Positions 15,901 through 24,965 are shown, counted from the stretch's first letter. The stretch is 61,540 nt of DNA from Betaproteobacteria bacterium (GCA_016192065.1 JACPUX010000047.1:1-61540); one strand, 5' to 3'. Notes: a model not told the origin generated them from the letters alone. Translations and numbers: made by a program.

Positions 15901-16068
15901 CTAGTGTCTCAACCCATGAGTTTGCGTACATGCCGAGACGCGTATCCGCGCGCCGAGGGCGCGAAGCGAACCGCAGCCATAGCCGTAGCTATGGCGAGGA
16001 TGAGCGACAAAGCCATCGGCGATGCGGGACGCGTCGAACATAGCGAAATTTATGGGTTGAGACACTAG
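15901..16068. mobile_element. MITE-like 168-bp palindromic element
   Basis: A perfect 17-bp inverted repeat, CTAGTGTCTCAACCCAT, bounds the element at 15901-15917 and 16052-16068. The interior is an imperfect palindrome whose centre is CCATAGC-CGTA-GCTATGG at 15977-15994. There is no coding capacity. CTAG at each end may be or include the target duplication. The element's right end supplies the TAG stop of the binding-protein gene (16065-16067), so it landed at or inside the 3' end of that gene. Confidence 0.75.
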
Positions 16069-17099
16069 AGCTTGCCCTCTGCGGCGAGCTTCATGAAGCT
16101 GGCGTCGAAGCGCAACTTCACGTTCTTAGCGTCCCCCAGGGTCGAGCCGTCGGCGAAGGCGATGCCGACGAAGTCCTTGCTCTTGGCACCTTTGCCGAAC
16201 AAGCCCTTGTCGAAGGAGAAGCTGCGCACCTGTTCCATGGTCTTTCTGAGCTCGGGACCGCTGGCGAAAGCCGCCGCCTCGGCGGCTTTGTAGAACATCG
16301 CGGTGGTGCCCAGTTGCGCCTTGAATTCGGCCGCCGTCGCGCCGGAATTCTTGGCCATGAACTCGATCGCCTCGCTGGCCGGTTTGCCTTGCCCGCTCAT
16401 GAGACCCATGACTTCATACCAGGCGCCGGTGAGCGCTTTCTTGAGCGCATCCGGCGTCTTGGTCTTTACCACCATCAGGTCGATGATCTCGCCCGGAATT
16501 TTCGAGGAATCGAAGATCAACTTGGCCCCCTTGTCATTCCGAACCTGCTGCAGCGGCGGATTCCAGGTGACCACGGCGCCGTTGGCATCAGTCTTGAAGA
16601 CCGCGGCGATGTCGGCGTCCGAGGTATTGACGACCTTAAGATCCTTCTCTTTCATGCCGTTCATTTCCAGGGCGCGCGCCAGCAGATAATGCGACACACT
16701 CAGCTCCACGAGTTTCACCGAGCGTCCCTTGAGGTCCTTGACGCTCTCGCCCTTCTTCATGACGATGCCGTCATTGCCGTTGGAGAAGTCCCCGACGATG
16801 ATGGCGGTACTGTCGATGCCACCGACCGCGGGTATGGTCAGCGCGTCCATGTTGGTCATGACGCAAGCGTCGAACTTGCCGCTGGTGTAAAGGTTGATCG
16901 ACTCGACGTAGTCGTTGACCAAAGTCAGCTCGATCTCGAGGCCGTATTTCTGCGCCCACTTCTTCAAGATGCCGGCCTGTTGGGCATAGGCCCAGGGCTC
17001 CCAGCCGGTGTAGTGCGACCAGGCGACGCGGAATTTGTCGGCGGCGGCGGCATTCCAGGCCAGCAGCAGACCGGCGCAGAGGGCAAAAATTCGTTTCAT
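16065..17099 (-). CDS. ABC transporter substrate-binding protein, urea/guanidine-carboxylase-associated type
   Basis: The 344-residue periplasmic protein has a signal peptide MKRIFALCAGLLLAWNAAAA. Motifs such as AWSHYTGWEPWAYAQQAGILKKW, DYVESINLYTSGKFDACVMTNMDAL and VGDFSNGNDGIVMK match, as I recall, the NMT1/SsuA-like family found beside urea carboxylase and now linked to guanidine use. No carboxylase or ykkC-type riboswitch is visible nearby, so the ligand is open. It presumably feeds the permease and ATPase downstream. Its TAG stop lies inside the terminal repeat of the MITE-like element, so the last residues may not be the original ones. Confidence 0.85.
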   Translation of the reverse strand: MKRIFALCAGLLLAWNAAAADKFRVAWSHYTGWEPWAYAQQAGILKKWAQKYGLEIELTLVNDYVESINLYTSGKFDACVMTNMDALTIPAVGGIDSTAIIVGDFSNGNDGIVMKKGESVKDLKGRSVKLVELSVSHYLLARALEMNGMKEKDLKVVNTSDADIAAVFKTDANGAVVTWNPPLQQVRNDKGAKLIFDSSKIPGEIIDLMVVKTKTPDALKKALTGAWYEVMGLMSGQGKPASEAIEFMAKNSGATAAEFKAQLGTTAMFYKAAEAAAFASGPELRKTMEQVRSFSFDKGLFGKGAKSKDFVGIAFADGSTLGDAKNVKLRFDASFMKLAAEGKL

Positions 17100-17131
17100 G
17101 TTGGCTCCTTGGAGGTTACCGGGAAAGATCC

Positions 17132-18325
17132 TCAGCTTTTCGACCCGCCGCCTTCCATCTCCGACTTGAAGGCCTCGCGGGCGCGGTTGGCGGCATCCAT
17201 GGTGGTGATGGTGCGCTCCGCGTCGGCCGAGAGCTGATCGAGCTCGGTGATGGCCTTGGCCATGTTGGGCAGCGCTTCCTGGCGGAACTTGGCGACATCG
17301 TCGATGGCGGCGCGGATGTCGGTGAAGGCTTTCTTCAGGGTGTCGATGTTGAGTGAAGTGCTGGCCGCCATCTTGTGGATTTCCGCACCCTGAGTGCGCA
17401 GGCGTTCGGCGGTGCCGGCGATCAGCTTGTCGGTGGTTTCATTCACCGCCTGCACTTTCTCCAGCACGATCCTCTGGTTGGCCAGGGCCAAGGCCAAAGT
17501 GACCGCCACCTGCAAGGCCGAGACCGTGACGTTGACCGCCCGATCGACGCCTCGAACGAGCTCCACGTTGTTGCGGATGATCAGCTCGATCGCCATGATG
17601 CCCTGCTGGTTGACCACCAGTTGCTGCTGCAAGTCCATGATGCGTTGGCGCAGCGGAAAGAGCCACTCGGCCTGGATGAAATCGTGCTTGGCGTCCCCCG
17701 GGGTCAGTTCCCGCGCCAGGAGATCGCTGAGTTTCTGATCGATGCTTTGCCCGAGCTTGATCGCCGCTTCGAGCTTGATGTTGATGGCACGCATCGCCTT
17801 CTGATCGTTGTTGAGCGTGACGTTGTCGCGGTTCAACTGGTCGCGGCCCTCCACCAGCGAGCGCACGATCGCGTCCATCACCGTGCTGGCGCTTTCGAAT
17901 CGGCTGAAATAGCGCTTGATCGGCGTACCCACCATGGGCAAGCGGCCCAGGTTGCGCGTGAACCAGCCCGCTTCGAAGTCAAACTTGCCCGGATCGAGTT
18001 CCTCGACCTTGACCTTGAGGTCGATCAGCGCGTTGCCCACGGCACCGCCCTCTTCCGCTTCCTTGTAGAGCTTGTGGATGGGCTGCTTGAGCATCTGACT
18101 GCGCTGTGCCGACTCGCGCTGCAAGGCCGCCCCCATGGTCTCCAGGGCTTGGCGCACATCGGTCTTCAATTGCACGTCCTGGACCTCGACCTTGACCAAC
18201 TTATCCAGCACTTCGTCGGCCTTGGCTTCGATCGCCGGGTCCTCGGGTTTGACATCAGGGATGTCGAGCAGCGTCGCCAGGCTTTGCAGCCGGGGTTTCT
18301 CTTCAGTCTGGGTGCTTGTCGCCAT
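17132..18325 (-). CDS. Toxic-anion resistance protein, TelA/KlaA family
   Basis: The protein has 397 residues and is almost wholly helical, with long coiled-coil stretches. The region from MAIELIIRNNVELVRGVDRAV through VTLALALANQRIVLEKVQAVNETT is the TelA core. No signal peptide. The start is ATG 18325 because GGGAG lies just upstream; a TTG at 18346 would overlap the XpaC stop. TelA proteins were first linked to tellurite resistance but often sit with XpaC, VWA and AAA proteins in envelope-stress loci. It lies 17 bp downstream of the XpaC-like gene and 32 bp upstream of the binding protein, within one operon. Confidence 0.92.
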   Translation of the reverse strand: MATSTQTEEKPRLQSLATLLDIPDVKPEDPAIEAKADEVLDKLVKVEVQDVQLKTDVRQALETMGAALQRESAQRSQMLKQPIHKLYKEAEEGGAVGNALIDLKVKVEELDPGKFDFEAGWFTRNLGRLPMVGTPIKRYFSRFESASTVMDAIVRSLVEGRDQLNRDNVTLNNDQKAMRAINIKLEAAIKLGQSIDQKLSDLLARELTPGDAKHDFIQAEWLFPLRQRIMDLQQQLVVNQQGIMAIELIIRNNVELVRGVDRAVNVTVSALQVAVTLALALANQRIVLEKVQAVNETTDKLIAGTAERLRTQGAEIHKMAASTSLNIDTLKKAFTDIRAAIDDVAKFRQEALPNMAKAITELDQLSADAERTITTMDAANRAREAFKSEMEGGGSKS

Positions 18326-18342
18326 GATCGTTTCTCCCAACG

Positions 18343-19152
18343 TCAAGAAGTGGAATAGTCCTTTGCCTGGGCGGCGATGCGCGCCAGTTCCTGCATGGCG
18401 GTCTCCATCCCCAGGGAGGATTGGGTACTGCCGCTGCGAATTTCCGCCAGGGCGGCAATACTGGCATCGAGCTGCGCCAAGGCCGATTCGTTGATCGCGA
18501 GGTAGGCGTCGATGCGCTTCCCCTGTTGTTGCAGGAGGTCGAGCTGGCTTTGCAGCCCGGCCACCTCCTGTTCCTCTTCGGGTGAGGTACCAGGTTCATC
18601 GATCAGCTTCTTTTTTCGCTTCTCGATATAGGCTTGATCCACGGTCCTCATACCCTTCTGCGCCAAGGCGATGGCGTGCAGGTTATCGATTCCCGCAAGA
18701 TACACCTGGTCGGCGATGCCCAGAAAGCGCCCGTGGGTGAGTTCGCGTTCGCCGAATTTGCGCCCCAGCACCTCCTCGAACGCGCCCATCTTCTGCTGGA
18801 AGCGTTGCAATTGCGCCAAGGCCTCACTGGAGCGTGCCTCCTTCAATTCCTTTTCCAAGCTGCCGAGGGCATGGTTGCGTAAGGCCAGCAGTTCCTCATG
18901 CGCCTTGCGCAGATAGCGCGCGGCGAAAGCATCCTTGCGCACCAGGTAGTTCACCAACCAGGAACTCGCCGCTACGCCCGCGCCCACTGCCGCCACGCCC
19001 ACCGCCACCGGTCCCCCGGCCAGCCAGAGCCCCAGCCCGCCCAGCACCGCCACCGCGCCGGGATAGACCACCGTCGGGTGTTGCAGGGTCGCCGCCAACA
19101 CTGCGCGACGGATCGCCTGGGAGGAAAACTGCGCGCCTTCGCCCGCGACCAA
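18343..19152 (-). CDS. XpaC-like membrane protein
   Basis: About 269 residues. A hydrophobic hairpin near residues 30-65 (YPGAVAVLGGLGLWLAGG, VGVAAVGAGVAASSWLVNYLV) is followed by a long helical cytoplasmic domain with RKAHEELLALRNHALGSLEKEL. This is the layout of XpaC (5-bromo-4-chloroindolyl phosphate hydrolysis protein), the usual partner of TelA. There is no ATG near the N-terminus. A TTG at 19152, two bases after the preceding stop, gives the best start, implying translational coupling. The biochemical role of XpaC is not established. Confidence 0.8.
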   Translation of the reverse strand: MVAGEGAQFSSQAIRRAVLAATLQHPTVVYPGAVAVLGGLGLWLAGGPVAVGVAAVGAGVAASSWLVNYLVRKDAFAARYLRKAHEELLALRNHALGSLEKELKEARSSEALAQLQRFQQKMGAFEEVLGRKFGERELTHGRFLGIADQVYLAGIDNLHAIALAQKGMRTVDQAYIEKRKKKLIDEPGTSPEEEQEVAGLQSQLDLLQQQGKRIDAYLAINESALAQLDASIAALAEIRSGSTQSSLGMETAMQELARIAAQAKDYSTS

Positions 19153-19154
19153 GA

Positions 19155-20687
19155 TCAGAGGCCCTCTGACGCCAGCACGATCTCCACCCGCGGCAGCCGA
19201 TAGCCGAAGGCGCGGTCGCTCTCGCCCGCCAGCCGGGGCAAGGGCTGGCCACCGCCGAGGCCCAACACACGCAGGCGGTTGGCGTCCACGTTGTAGGTCA
19301 CCTGGAAGTAGCGTGCCACGGCGTCGGCGCGGTCTTGTGAGAGACGGCGGTTTTCCTCGGCATCGCCTTTGACACCGGTATGGCCTTTGACGACGACGCG
19401 GAAGTTGGGGTAGTGCTTGAGGTTTTCGGCGAGCTTGTCGAGCTCCTGCTTGCCTTCCAGACTCAAGTCGGCGGTGCCGCTCTGAAACTGCACCGGCCGC
19501 GTGCGCAGGGCGCCGACCTCGCGCAGTCCATTCCAAGCGGCCTCGTCGAGCACGCTGAAGCGCCGCTCCAAGGGTGGCAGGCTCTTGTTGGTCGCCACCG
19601 CGCTAGCATAGAGCGTGTGCAGAAACTGACTGTTGATGAGTCGATAAGGATCGCGCTCGGGCAGCGGATTGTCACGAAAATCACCAGCATCGACCAAGAT
19701 TTGCAGCGCGGCCTCGATCGCCTCCACCAGTTCCTGTCCTTTGCCCGCGGCGCCCAACCAGATTTCGGCGTTCTCCGCCAAGCTGGCCCAGCGCACGCCC
19801 TTGAGCACCGTGGCGGTTTGCTGCTCGTTGAGCCCTGAGGCGGCCTTGGCATCGCTCAGCAGCGCCTCGCGATTGTCGGCGTAGGTCTGCAGCACCTCGA
19901 AATAGGCCGTCAGCAACTCGTTTACGACCTGCGGCTGCTTCTGTGAAAAATCGCGGCTCACCAGCAGCACGTCCACGATCAGGCGCCGGGTGTCTTCGCT
20001 GCCCAGCAACTTCACCACGCCCGCCTGGGCGAGGGCCTTGGAAACGTCGGGCTCCCAAAGCACCGCGGCGCTCGCCTGCTTCTGCTGCAACCGGGTCAGC
20101 GCATCCGAGGAACCCTTGGTTTCCACGCGCCAGGTGCCGGTCTTTTGCTTCAAATAGGAAATATCGAAGTGCGAGGCCAGCGCCTTCAGCAGATGTTCGC
20201 TCGGCGAACCCGGCGTGAAGGCGATGGTGGTGCCGGCCGGCGCGGTCTTCAAATCCTCGATGCGCGCGAGTTGATCCTTCCAGGCCACCAGGGCGTCGCC
20301 GCCCTTGGATTCATCGAGCACGGCGATGATCGCGCCGGGATAGGACTTGGCCGCGCCATTGAGCAGATAGGTATCGACGGTGGCGGCGGCGAATTGGATT
20401 TCGCCGCTCTTTAGCGCCTGCATGCGGGCCACGTAATCGGCCTTGTCGTCGCGGCATTCCAGGGTGAAGCCGCGCTTGCGCATTTGCTGCTTCATCGCCC
20501 GGGAGCACAAGGGTAGGTAGCCGATCCAGTTGTCCATGCCGATGGTGAGATGGCCCTTGGTGGCACGGGCGTCGGAAGTCTCGACCTGTTGCTGGTCGAG
20601 CTTGAGCATGTCGCCCCACCACAAATACCCCATGACCGCGCCACCGACGATCACCAGGCCGAGGGCGAGTTTTGCGTGCAGGTTCAT
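19155..20687 (-). CDS. Solute-binding domain fused to OmpA peptidoglycan-binding domain (membrane-anchored)
   Basis: The protein has 510 residues. A transmembrane or uncleaved signal segment spans about 6-25 (KLALGLVIVGGAVMGYLWWG). An NMT1/SsuA-type binding fold covers about 45-390 (LTIGMDNWIGYLPLC, IQFAAATVDTYLLNGA, AAVLWEPDVSKALAQ). An OmpA-like domain covers about 395-510 (VQFQSGTADLSLEGKQELD, VVVKGHTGVKGDAEENRRLS). The domain would hold the binding module on the cell wall. The ATG overlaps the VWA lipoprotein stop as ATGA, and the XpaC start follows 2 bp after the stop. A second protein of the same design is encoded two genes upstream. Confidence 0.88.
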   Translation of the reverse strand: MNLHAKLALGLVIVGGAVMGYLWWGDMLKLDQQQVETSDARATKGHLTIGMDNWIGYLPLCSRAMKQQMRKRGFTLECRDDKADYVARMQALKSGEIQFAAATVDTYLLNGAAKSYPGAIIAVLDESKGGDALVAWKDQLARIEDLKTAPAGTTIAFTPGSPSEHLLKALASHFDISYLKQKTGTWRVETKGSSDALTRLQQKQASAAVLWEPDVSKALAQAGVVKLLGSEDTRRLIVDVLLVSRDFSQKQPQVVNELLTAYFEVLQTYADNREALLSDAKAASGLNEQQTATVLKGVRWASLAENAEIWLGAAGKGQELVEAIEAALQILVDAGDFRDNPLPERDPYRLINSQFLHTLYASAVATNKSLPPLERRFSVLDEAAWNGLREVGALRTRPVQFQSGTADLSLEGKQELDKLAENLKHYPNFRVVVKGHTGVKGDAEENRRLSQDRADAVARYFQVTYNVDANRLRVLGLGGGQPLPRLAGESDRAFGYRLPRVEIVLASEGL

Positions 20688-21436
20688 TGGAATTGGCCGA
20701 GCCTGAATTCCGGGCTTTCGGCGAGCACCGCGGCCAGCCCCTGTTCGAGTTCCTTCTGACTGTTGGCGGCCTTGTACAACACCCGCCCGGGTTGGTTGAG
20801 CGAGTGCTTCTCGCCGAGGCAGAAGCCCAGCGTGTGCAGCACCATCGGGGTCTGCACCAGAACCTGGTCCACTACCGGGCGCGGATCTTCGCTCGAGGGA
20901 TTAAACTCGCCGTCGGTGATCACCACCAGATGATATTCGCCGTAACCCAACTGCCGCCGACCCTGCGCCGTGAGCGCTCGAACGCCAATCTGCATGGCGC
21001 TACCCAGTGGCGTGCCGCCCCCCGCGGTAACTCGGTTGATGGTGGCGCCGAGTTGCTCCCGGCTGCTCGCCGCCAGGGGCAGGCGCTCGCTGATCCCGCC
21101 TTGGCCGAACACCGCCAGGCCGACATTGGCGTCCGCGGGAATGCTGCGGGCGAAGGCTGCCACCGCCAGTTTTGCGGCGGCAAGCTTGGTTCCACCTTCG
21201 GTGCAATCACGTTCGGCCATGCTTCCCGATGCGTCGAAGACGAGATAATAGTTGCGCGCCAGGGGATTGGCGGCGATCTGGGACTCCTTGCCTAGGGCGG
21301 GCCAGGGCGGCGTGGGGGGCTGGGTGGAAACCCTGGGAGCAGCTTGTCCCCGTGGCTCGGCCGGCCGCGGCGCGTCGTCGCAGCCGGCGCTCAGCAACAC
21401 ACCCAGCACGGCGAGCAGATGAACGCGGCGGGTCAT
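20684..21436 (-). CDS. VWA-domain lipoprotein
   Basis: The 250-residue protein starts at ATG 21436 with MTRRVHLLAVLGVLLSAGC, so the lipidated Cys is residue 19 (lipobox LSAGC). A Pro-rich linker leads to a von Willebrand factor A domain from about 63. The MIDAS motif is DASGS (68-72), with the conserved Thr in GGGTPLGSAM and Asp in VVITDGEF. Six Cys residues include one each in RDCTEG and GFCLGE. It is likely an envelope-anchored metal-dependent adhesion or assembly factor. It lies 8 bp after one binding-OmpA gene and overlaps the next, so all three should be made together. Confidence 0.9.
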   Translation of the reverse strand: MTRRVHLLAVLGVLLSAGCDDAPRPAEPRGQAAPRVSTQPPTPPWPALGKESQIAANPLARNYYLVFDASGSMAERDCTEGGTKLAAAKLAVAAFARSIPADANVGLAVFGQGGISERLPLAASSREQLGATINRVTAGGGTPLGSAMQIGVRALTAQGRRQLGYGEYHLVVITDGEFNPSSEDPRPVVDQVLVQTPMVLHTLGFCLGEKHSLNQPGRVLYKAANSQKELEQGLAAVLAESPEFRLGQFQ

Positions 21437-21444
21437 GGTGGTGC

Positions 21445-23181
21445 TCAAAGTGGCTTGAAGACCGAGGACTCGGCCTCGATCTGAATGATGCGGAATTCCA
21501 CCCGCATGTTGCTGAACCACTCCTGCTCGGACTTCGGCGCACAGGGGTCCGCCCCGCACATGCCAGTGCGCGGCTGCATGATGCCATGGCCCACTACCGC
21601 GAACTGCGAGGGGTCGAGATTGACGCCGCGGCCCTTGGCGAAGTTGACCACCGCCTCGCGCACGGCGGAGGCCCGCGACAGGCTCAGGTTCTTCGCCGAC
21701 TGCTGGGTGCGGGTAAGCACCACCTGCGCCGCGCCATCCTTCTTCTGGCGCAGATAGCCCATCGGATCGCTATGCCCTTCCACGGTGATGATCGCCCCAC
21801 CGTAGGTCGAAGCTAGGTTTACGACCTGCTTAAAGGCTTCCTGGTATTGATCAACCGGGAAGTTGTCCTGATTGGGCTTGAAGAAGACCTCGAAGGAGAA
21901 CAGCTCGCCTTCGGCAAGCTTGCCCTGCTGCTGCTTCCGGGTGACCACCGTGGCCACCTGCGCAGTGTCGAAGCGCGGCGTTTCCACCAGCCGGGTGTCT
22001 TGCAGATTGCCGGCCAGTCTGGCGTAGTCCCACTTGGCGTGATCGAGCGGCATTTGGCCTTTGGTCAAACCGATGGCGACAAGCGCGGTTTGGATTTCGC
22101 CATTCAATTGAGCGAAACCGCGCGGCGAATCTCTTCTTTCAAAAAAACTCTGGTTGGCGGCAAAACCAGTGAACTCCGCGTCGGCCACCATACCCTCGGC
22201 ATCGGCTTGGGCCTGCGCACTGTCGAGCAGGATCTGCGCCGCCGCCTGCATGGTCTTGTTGTATTCCGCCGCGCGCGTGCTTTTGGCCGCCACCAGTTGT
22301 TTGAGCGCCTCCTGGGATTGCAGCAAACCGCGCACGAAGTTCTCCACTGTTGGGCGGTTGGCTTGCAGATAATCGGAACGCACCGCATAGACATCGGTAA
22401 TGATGCGGCTGGCGGTCTTGGTGGTCAGCAGAATGCGCGCCCCTTTCACCGAATCCTCGGCGCCGGTACCGACCGTGCCGCGGGAGGTAAGTGCCATGGC
22501 ATCGGGAATAATCACCATGGCGGCATCGACGCCGGCGTCGGCGAGGGCACTGGCGGGTGAGTTGGCGCTTCCGGTAAGATCGGCCACCCACTTGAGCTTC
22601 ACCTCCTTCATCGACAGCCCGGCGTCGGCGAGAATCTTGGCCAGATAATCCACATGCGGGCCATAAGCCTGGAGCGCCACGGTCTTGCCGCGCAGGTCTT
22701 TCGCGGTCTTGATGCCGCCTTTGACCACCAGCGCATCGCCGCCGGTGGACCAGGTCAATTGATAGATCACCACCGGCCTGGTGCGGGGGTCCCTGGCGGT
22801 AGCGTCCGCCGCCATCTGCACCATGCCCAGGGTCCCGCGCAGAAACGGCGATCGTCCGGCGAGGTAGGCTTCGAGTTGCTTGGCGAAAACATCCTCGCGC
22901 AGCAACTGCAGATTCAGACCGAGCTTGCCGAAGACGCTGCTCCTATCGGTGGCCTTGGCGTTGCCATTGCCCAGGATGGTGGCGATGTCGCCCCCCCAGG
23001 TGATGATCGGTACCTGCACCGGGCCGGACTGCACCGGACCCACCGGCGTGGTGAGGATTTCGGCCAAAGGCTGGGCCGCCACATATTTCGGCGCGGCCCT
23101 GGGTGGCGCGGCCAGCGCCAGGGCGGCAAGCAGGGACAGGGCCAGAGCGAACATGGCGCCAGCGAGTTTTGCGCTTCTCAT
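21445..23181 (-). CDS. Secreted solute-binding domain fused to OmpA domain
   Basis: The 578-residue protein has a signal peptide MRSAKLAGAMFALALSLLAALALA. A large periplasmic binding fold follows (VPIITWGGDIATILGNGNA, VVKGGIKTAKDLRGKTVALQ, DAAMVIIPDAMALT). The OmpA domain lies from about 440 (FEVFFKPNQDNFPVDQY, ITVEGHSDPMGYLRQKKDG, NLSLSRASAVREAV). A Cys pair occurs near the end (MCGADPCAP). The start at ATG 23181 follows AAGGAAGC. It is the first gene of the minus-strand operon, whose promoter should lie in the 183-bp gap before the divergent AAA+ gene. Confidence 0.88.
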   Translation of the reverse strand: MRSAKLAGAMFALALSLLAALALAAPPRAAPKYVAAQPLAEILTTPVGPVQSGPVQVPIITWGGDIATILGNGNAKATDRSSVFGKLGLNLQLLREDVFAKQLEAYLAGRSPFLRGTLGMVQMAADATARDPRTRPVVIYQLTWSTGGDALVVKGGIKTAKDLRGKTVALQAYGPHVDYLAKILADAGLSMKEVKLKWVADLTGSANSPASALADAGVDAAMVIIPDAMALTSRGTVGTGAEDSVKGARILLTTKTASRIITDVYAVRSDYLQANRPTVENFVRGLLQSQEALKQLVAAKSTRAAEYNKTMQAAAQILLDSAQAQADAEGMVADAEFTGFAANQSFFERRDSPRGFAQLNGEIQTALVAIGLTKGQMPLDHAKWDYARLAGNLQDTRLVETPRFDTAQVATVVTRKQQQGKLAEGELFSFEVFFKPNQDNFPVDQYQEAFKQVVNLASTYGGAIITVEGHSDPMGYLRQKKDGAAQVVLTRTQQSAKNLSLSRASAVREAVVNFAKGRGVNLDPSQFAVVGHGIMQPRTGMCGADPCAPKSEQEWFSNMRVEFRIIQIEAESSVFKPL

Positions 23182-23364
23182 GCAGCTTCCTTTCAGTATT
23201 CCCACCACCAAGCGGGGTGGGAAAAAAGCCCGAGGCGATGATCTCACAATTTGTGCGTTTCAAGCAGCCTGTTGCCGGGACTCAAGTCCATTCCGCCTCC
23301 CCGGCGATGGGCGTGGGCGGTGTAAGATGGCGGCCTCGACCCTAGCCTCTCCCGCTCCCTGCCC

Positions 23365-24834
23365 ATGGATTTGCCGCGCGAACTCGAACTCCTGGTCGAT
23401 GCGAAGTTTCATCTGGTCGGTATCGATACCCATGAAGAGGCCCGCGCCACGGGCCTTGTCGAAGCCCTGGCGAAGCAGCGGGGACTCGCCGTTTTCCGCT
23501 GGAAGGTGAGCGAGGGCCTGCTACGCCGCGATCGGATCGAGGCCGGACCCGCGGGTTTCGCCAAACCCGCCGACCTGCTGCGCCACCTCGCCTCAGGGGC
23601 CCCGGCCGGCCTCTACCTGTTGCTCGACCTGCATCCTTTTCTCGATGATCCGGTGCATGCGCGACTCTTGAAAGACGCTCTGGCGAGGGCAGGGAGCACC
23701 TTCTTCCTGGTGGGCCATGGCCTGAAGTTGCCAGCGGACCTCGACAAAGTCGCAGCGAGGTTCGACTTGCCTTCTCTGACCAAGGAAGAGGTGCTGACCA
23801 TCCTCAAGGAGGAAGTGGCACAAATCCGCACCAACTTCCCCGGACGCGAGCCCATGGGCGAGCCCGAGGCGGTCGAAGGGCTGCTCCAGCACCTTTCGGG
23901 CTTGGGCGCCGACGATGCCCGGCGGGTGATTCGCCAAATCCTCCTGGATGACGGCACCCTCACCCTGGCCGATTTCGAGCGCATTTACAAGGCCAAGCGC
24001 GAGCTTCTGGGGCGCGAAGGCGTGCTTTCACTGGAAAGCGCCACGGTGAAGCTCGACGATCTGGCCGGCCTCGCCCAATTGAAGCGCTGGCTGCTGGCCC
24101 GGCGTGAGGCCTTCCTGGGCGACCCTGCCCTCACCAAGCTCGAGGTGCCCAAGGGCATCCTGCTGCTCGGGGTGCAGGGCTGCGGCAAGAGCATGGCCGC
24201 CAAGGCGGTCGCCTCGGCCTGGGGGGTGGCCTTGCTGCGGCTCGATTTCGGCGCCCTCTACAACAAATACCTGGGCGAAACCGAACGCAATCTGCGCGAA
24301 TCGCTCAAGGTGGCCGACGCCATGGCGCCCTGCGTCCTGTGGCTCGACGAGATCGAAAAGGGCCTCGCCACCAGCGACGCCGACGGCGGCGAAAGCCGCC
24401 GTGTGCTGGGCACGCTGCTCACCTGGATGGCGGAGCGGCGGCAGCGCGTGTTCATGATCGCCACTTCCAACGACATCGAACGCCTGCCGCCAGAGCTGGT
24501 CCGCAAGGGCCGGGTGGACGAGATCTTTTTCGTCGATCTGCCGGGAGAAGCGCAGCGCGCGGAAATTCTGCGCATCCACCTCCGGCGCCGCGGCCATGAT
24601 CTCGATCGCTTCGATCTTCCAGCCCTGGCCAAGGCCTCGGAAGGTTTCTCCGGCGCCGAACTGGAGCAGGCGGTGGTGGCCTCGATGTACGCCGCACGCC
24701 TGGAAAACCAGACCATGGCCACCGCCCAGGTCAGCGCCGAAATGGCCCGCACCCGGCCGCTGGCGGTGGTCATGGCGGAGAAGATCGCCTATCTGCGGCT
24801 TTGGGCCAGGGAGCGAACGGTCCCGGCGGACTGA
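23365..24834 (+). CDS. AAA+ ATPase, Ycf46-like
   Basis: The protein has 489 residues. An N-terminal domain of about 220 residues has no Walker motifs. A C-terminal AAA+ module follows: Walker A GVQGCGKS (269-276), Walker B CVLWLDEIEKG, sensor 1 MIATSNDIERLP, and an arginine finger in LVRKGRVDEIFF. The nonstandard Walker A and the N-terminal architecture resemble Ycf46-type ATPases. It is transcribed divergently from the binding/OmpA operon with 183 bp between starts. AAA+ ATPases often accompany TelA and VWA proteins, where they may remodel or activate the VWA partner. The actual partner here is unknown. Confidence 0.9.
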   Translation: MDLPRELELLVDAKFHLVGIDTHEEARATGLVEALAKQRGLAVFRWKVSEGLLRRDRIEAGPAGFAKPADLLRHLASGAPAGLYLLLDLHPFLDDPVHARLLKDALARAGSTFFLVGHGLKLPADLDKVAARFDLPSLTKEEVLTILKEEVAQIRTNFPGREPMGEPEAVEGLLQHLSGLGADDARRVIRQILLDDGTLTLADFERIYKAKRELLGREGVLSLESATVKLDDLAGLAQLKRWLLARREAFLGDPALTKLEVPKGILLLGVQGCGKSMAAKAVASAWGVALLRLDFGALYNKYLGETERNLRESLKVADAMAPCVLWLDEIEKGLATSDADGGESRRVLGTLLTWMAERRQRVFMIATSNDIERLPPELVRKGRVDEIFFVDLPGEAQRAEILRIHLRRRGHDLDRFDLPALAKASEGFSGAELEQAVVASMYAARLENQTMATAQVSAEMARTRPLAVVMAEKIAYLRLWARERTVPAD

Positions 24835-24896
24835 GCGCTTATGCGGCAATCAAATCGCGCAATAAGGTTCTTTCAAGATCCCCAAACCCGGCACCG

Positions 24897-24914
24897 CTGT
24901 CACACCAGCGTAAC
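24897..24914 (+). promoter_or_regulatory. Putative Pho box upstream of pstS
   Basis: CTGTCAC at 24897 and GCGTAAC at 24908 form two 7-bp half-sites with a 4-bp spacer, the 11-bp period of PhoB sites (consensus CTGTCAT). A -10-like CAATAAAC lies about 8 bp downstream. It is 52 bp before the pstS ATG. The second half-site is weak. Confidence 0.6.
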
Positions 24915-24965
24915 CTTGCTTCAATAAACTTCGCTCGGCAATCCCCAAAGACAAGGAGCAAGTTC

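Noticed and set aside
17100..17131. ykkC-type guanidine riboswitch before the binding protein
   Set aside because: Only 32 bp separate it from the telA stop, too short for a riboswitch. Nothing like one was seen in the operon's 183-bp upstream gap.
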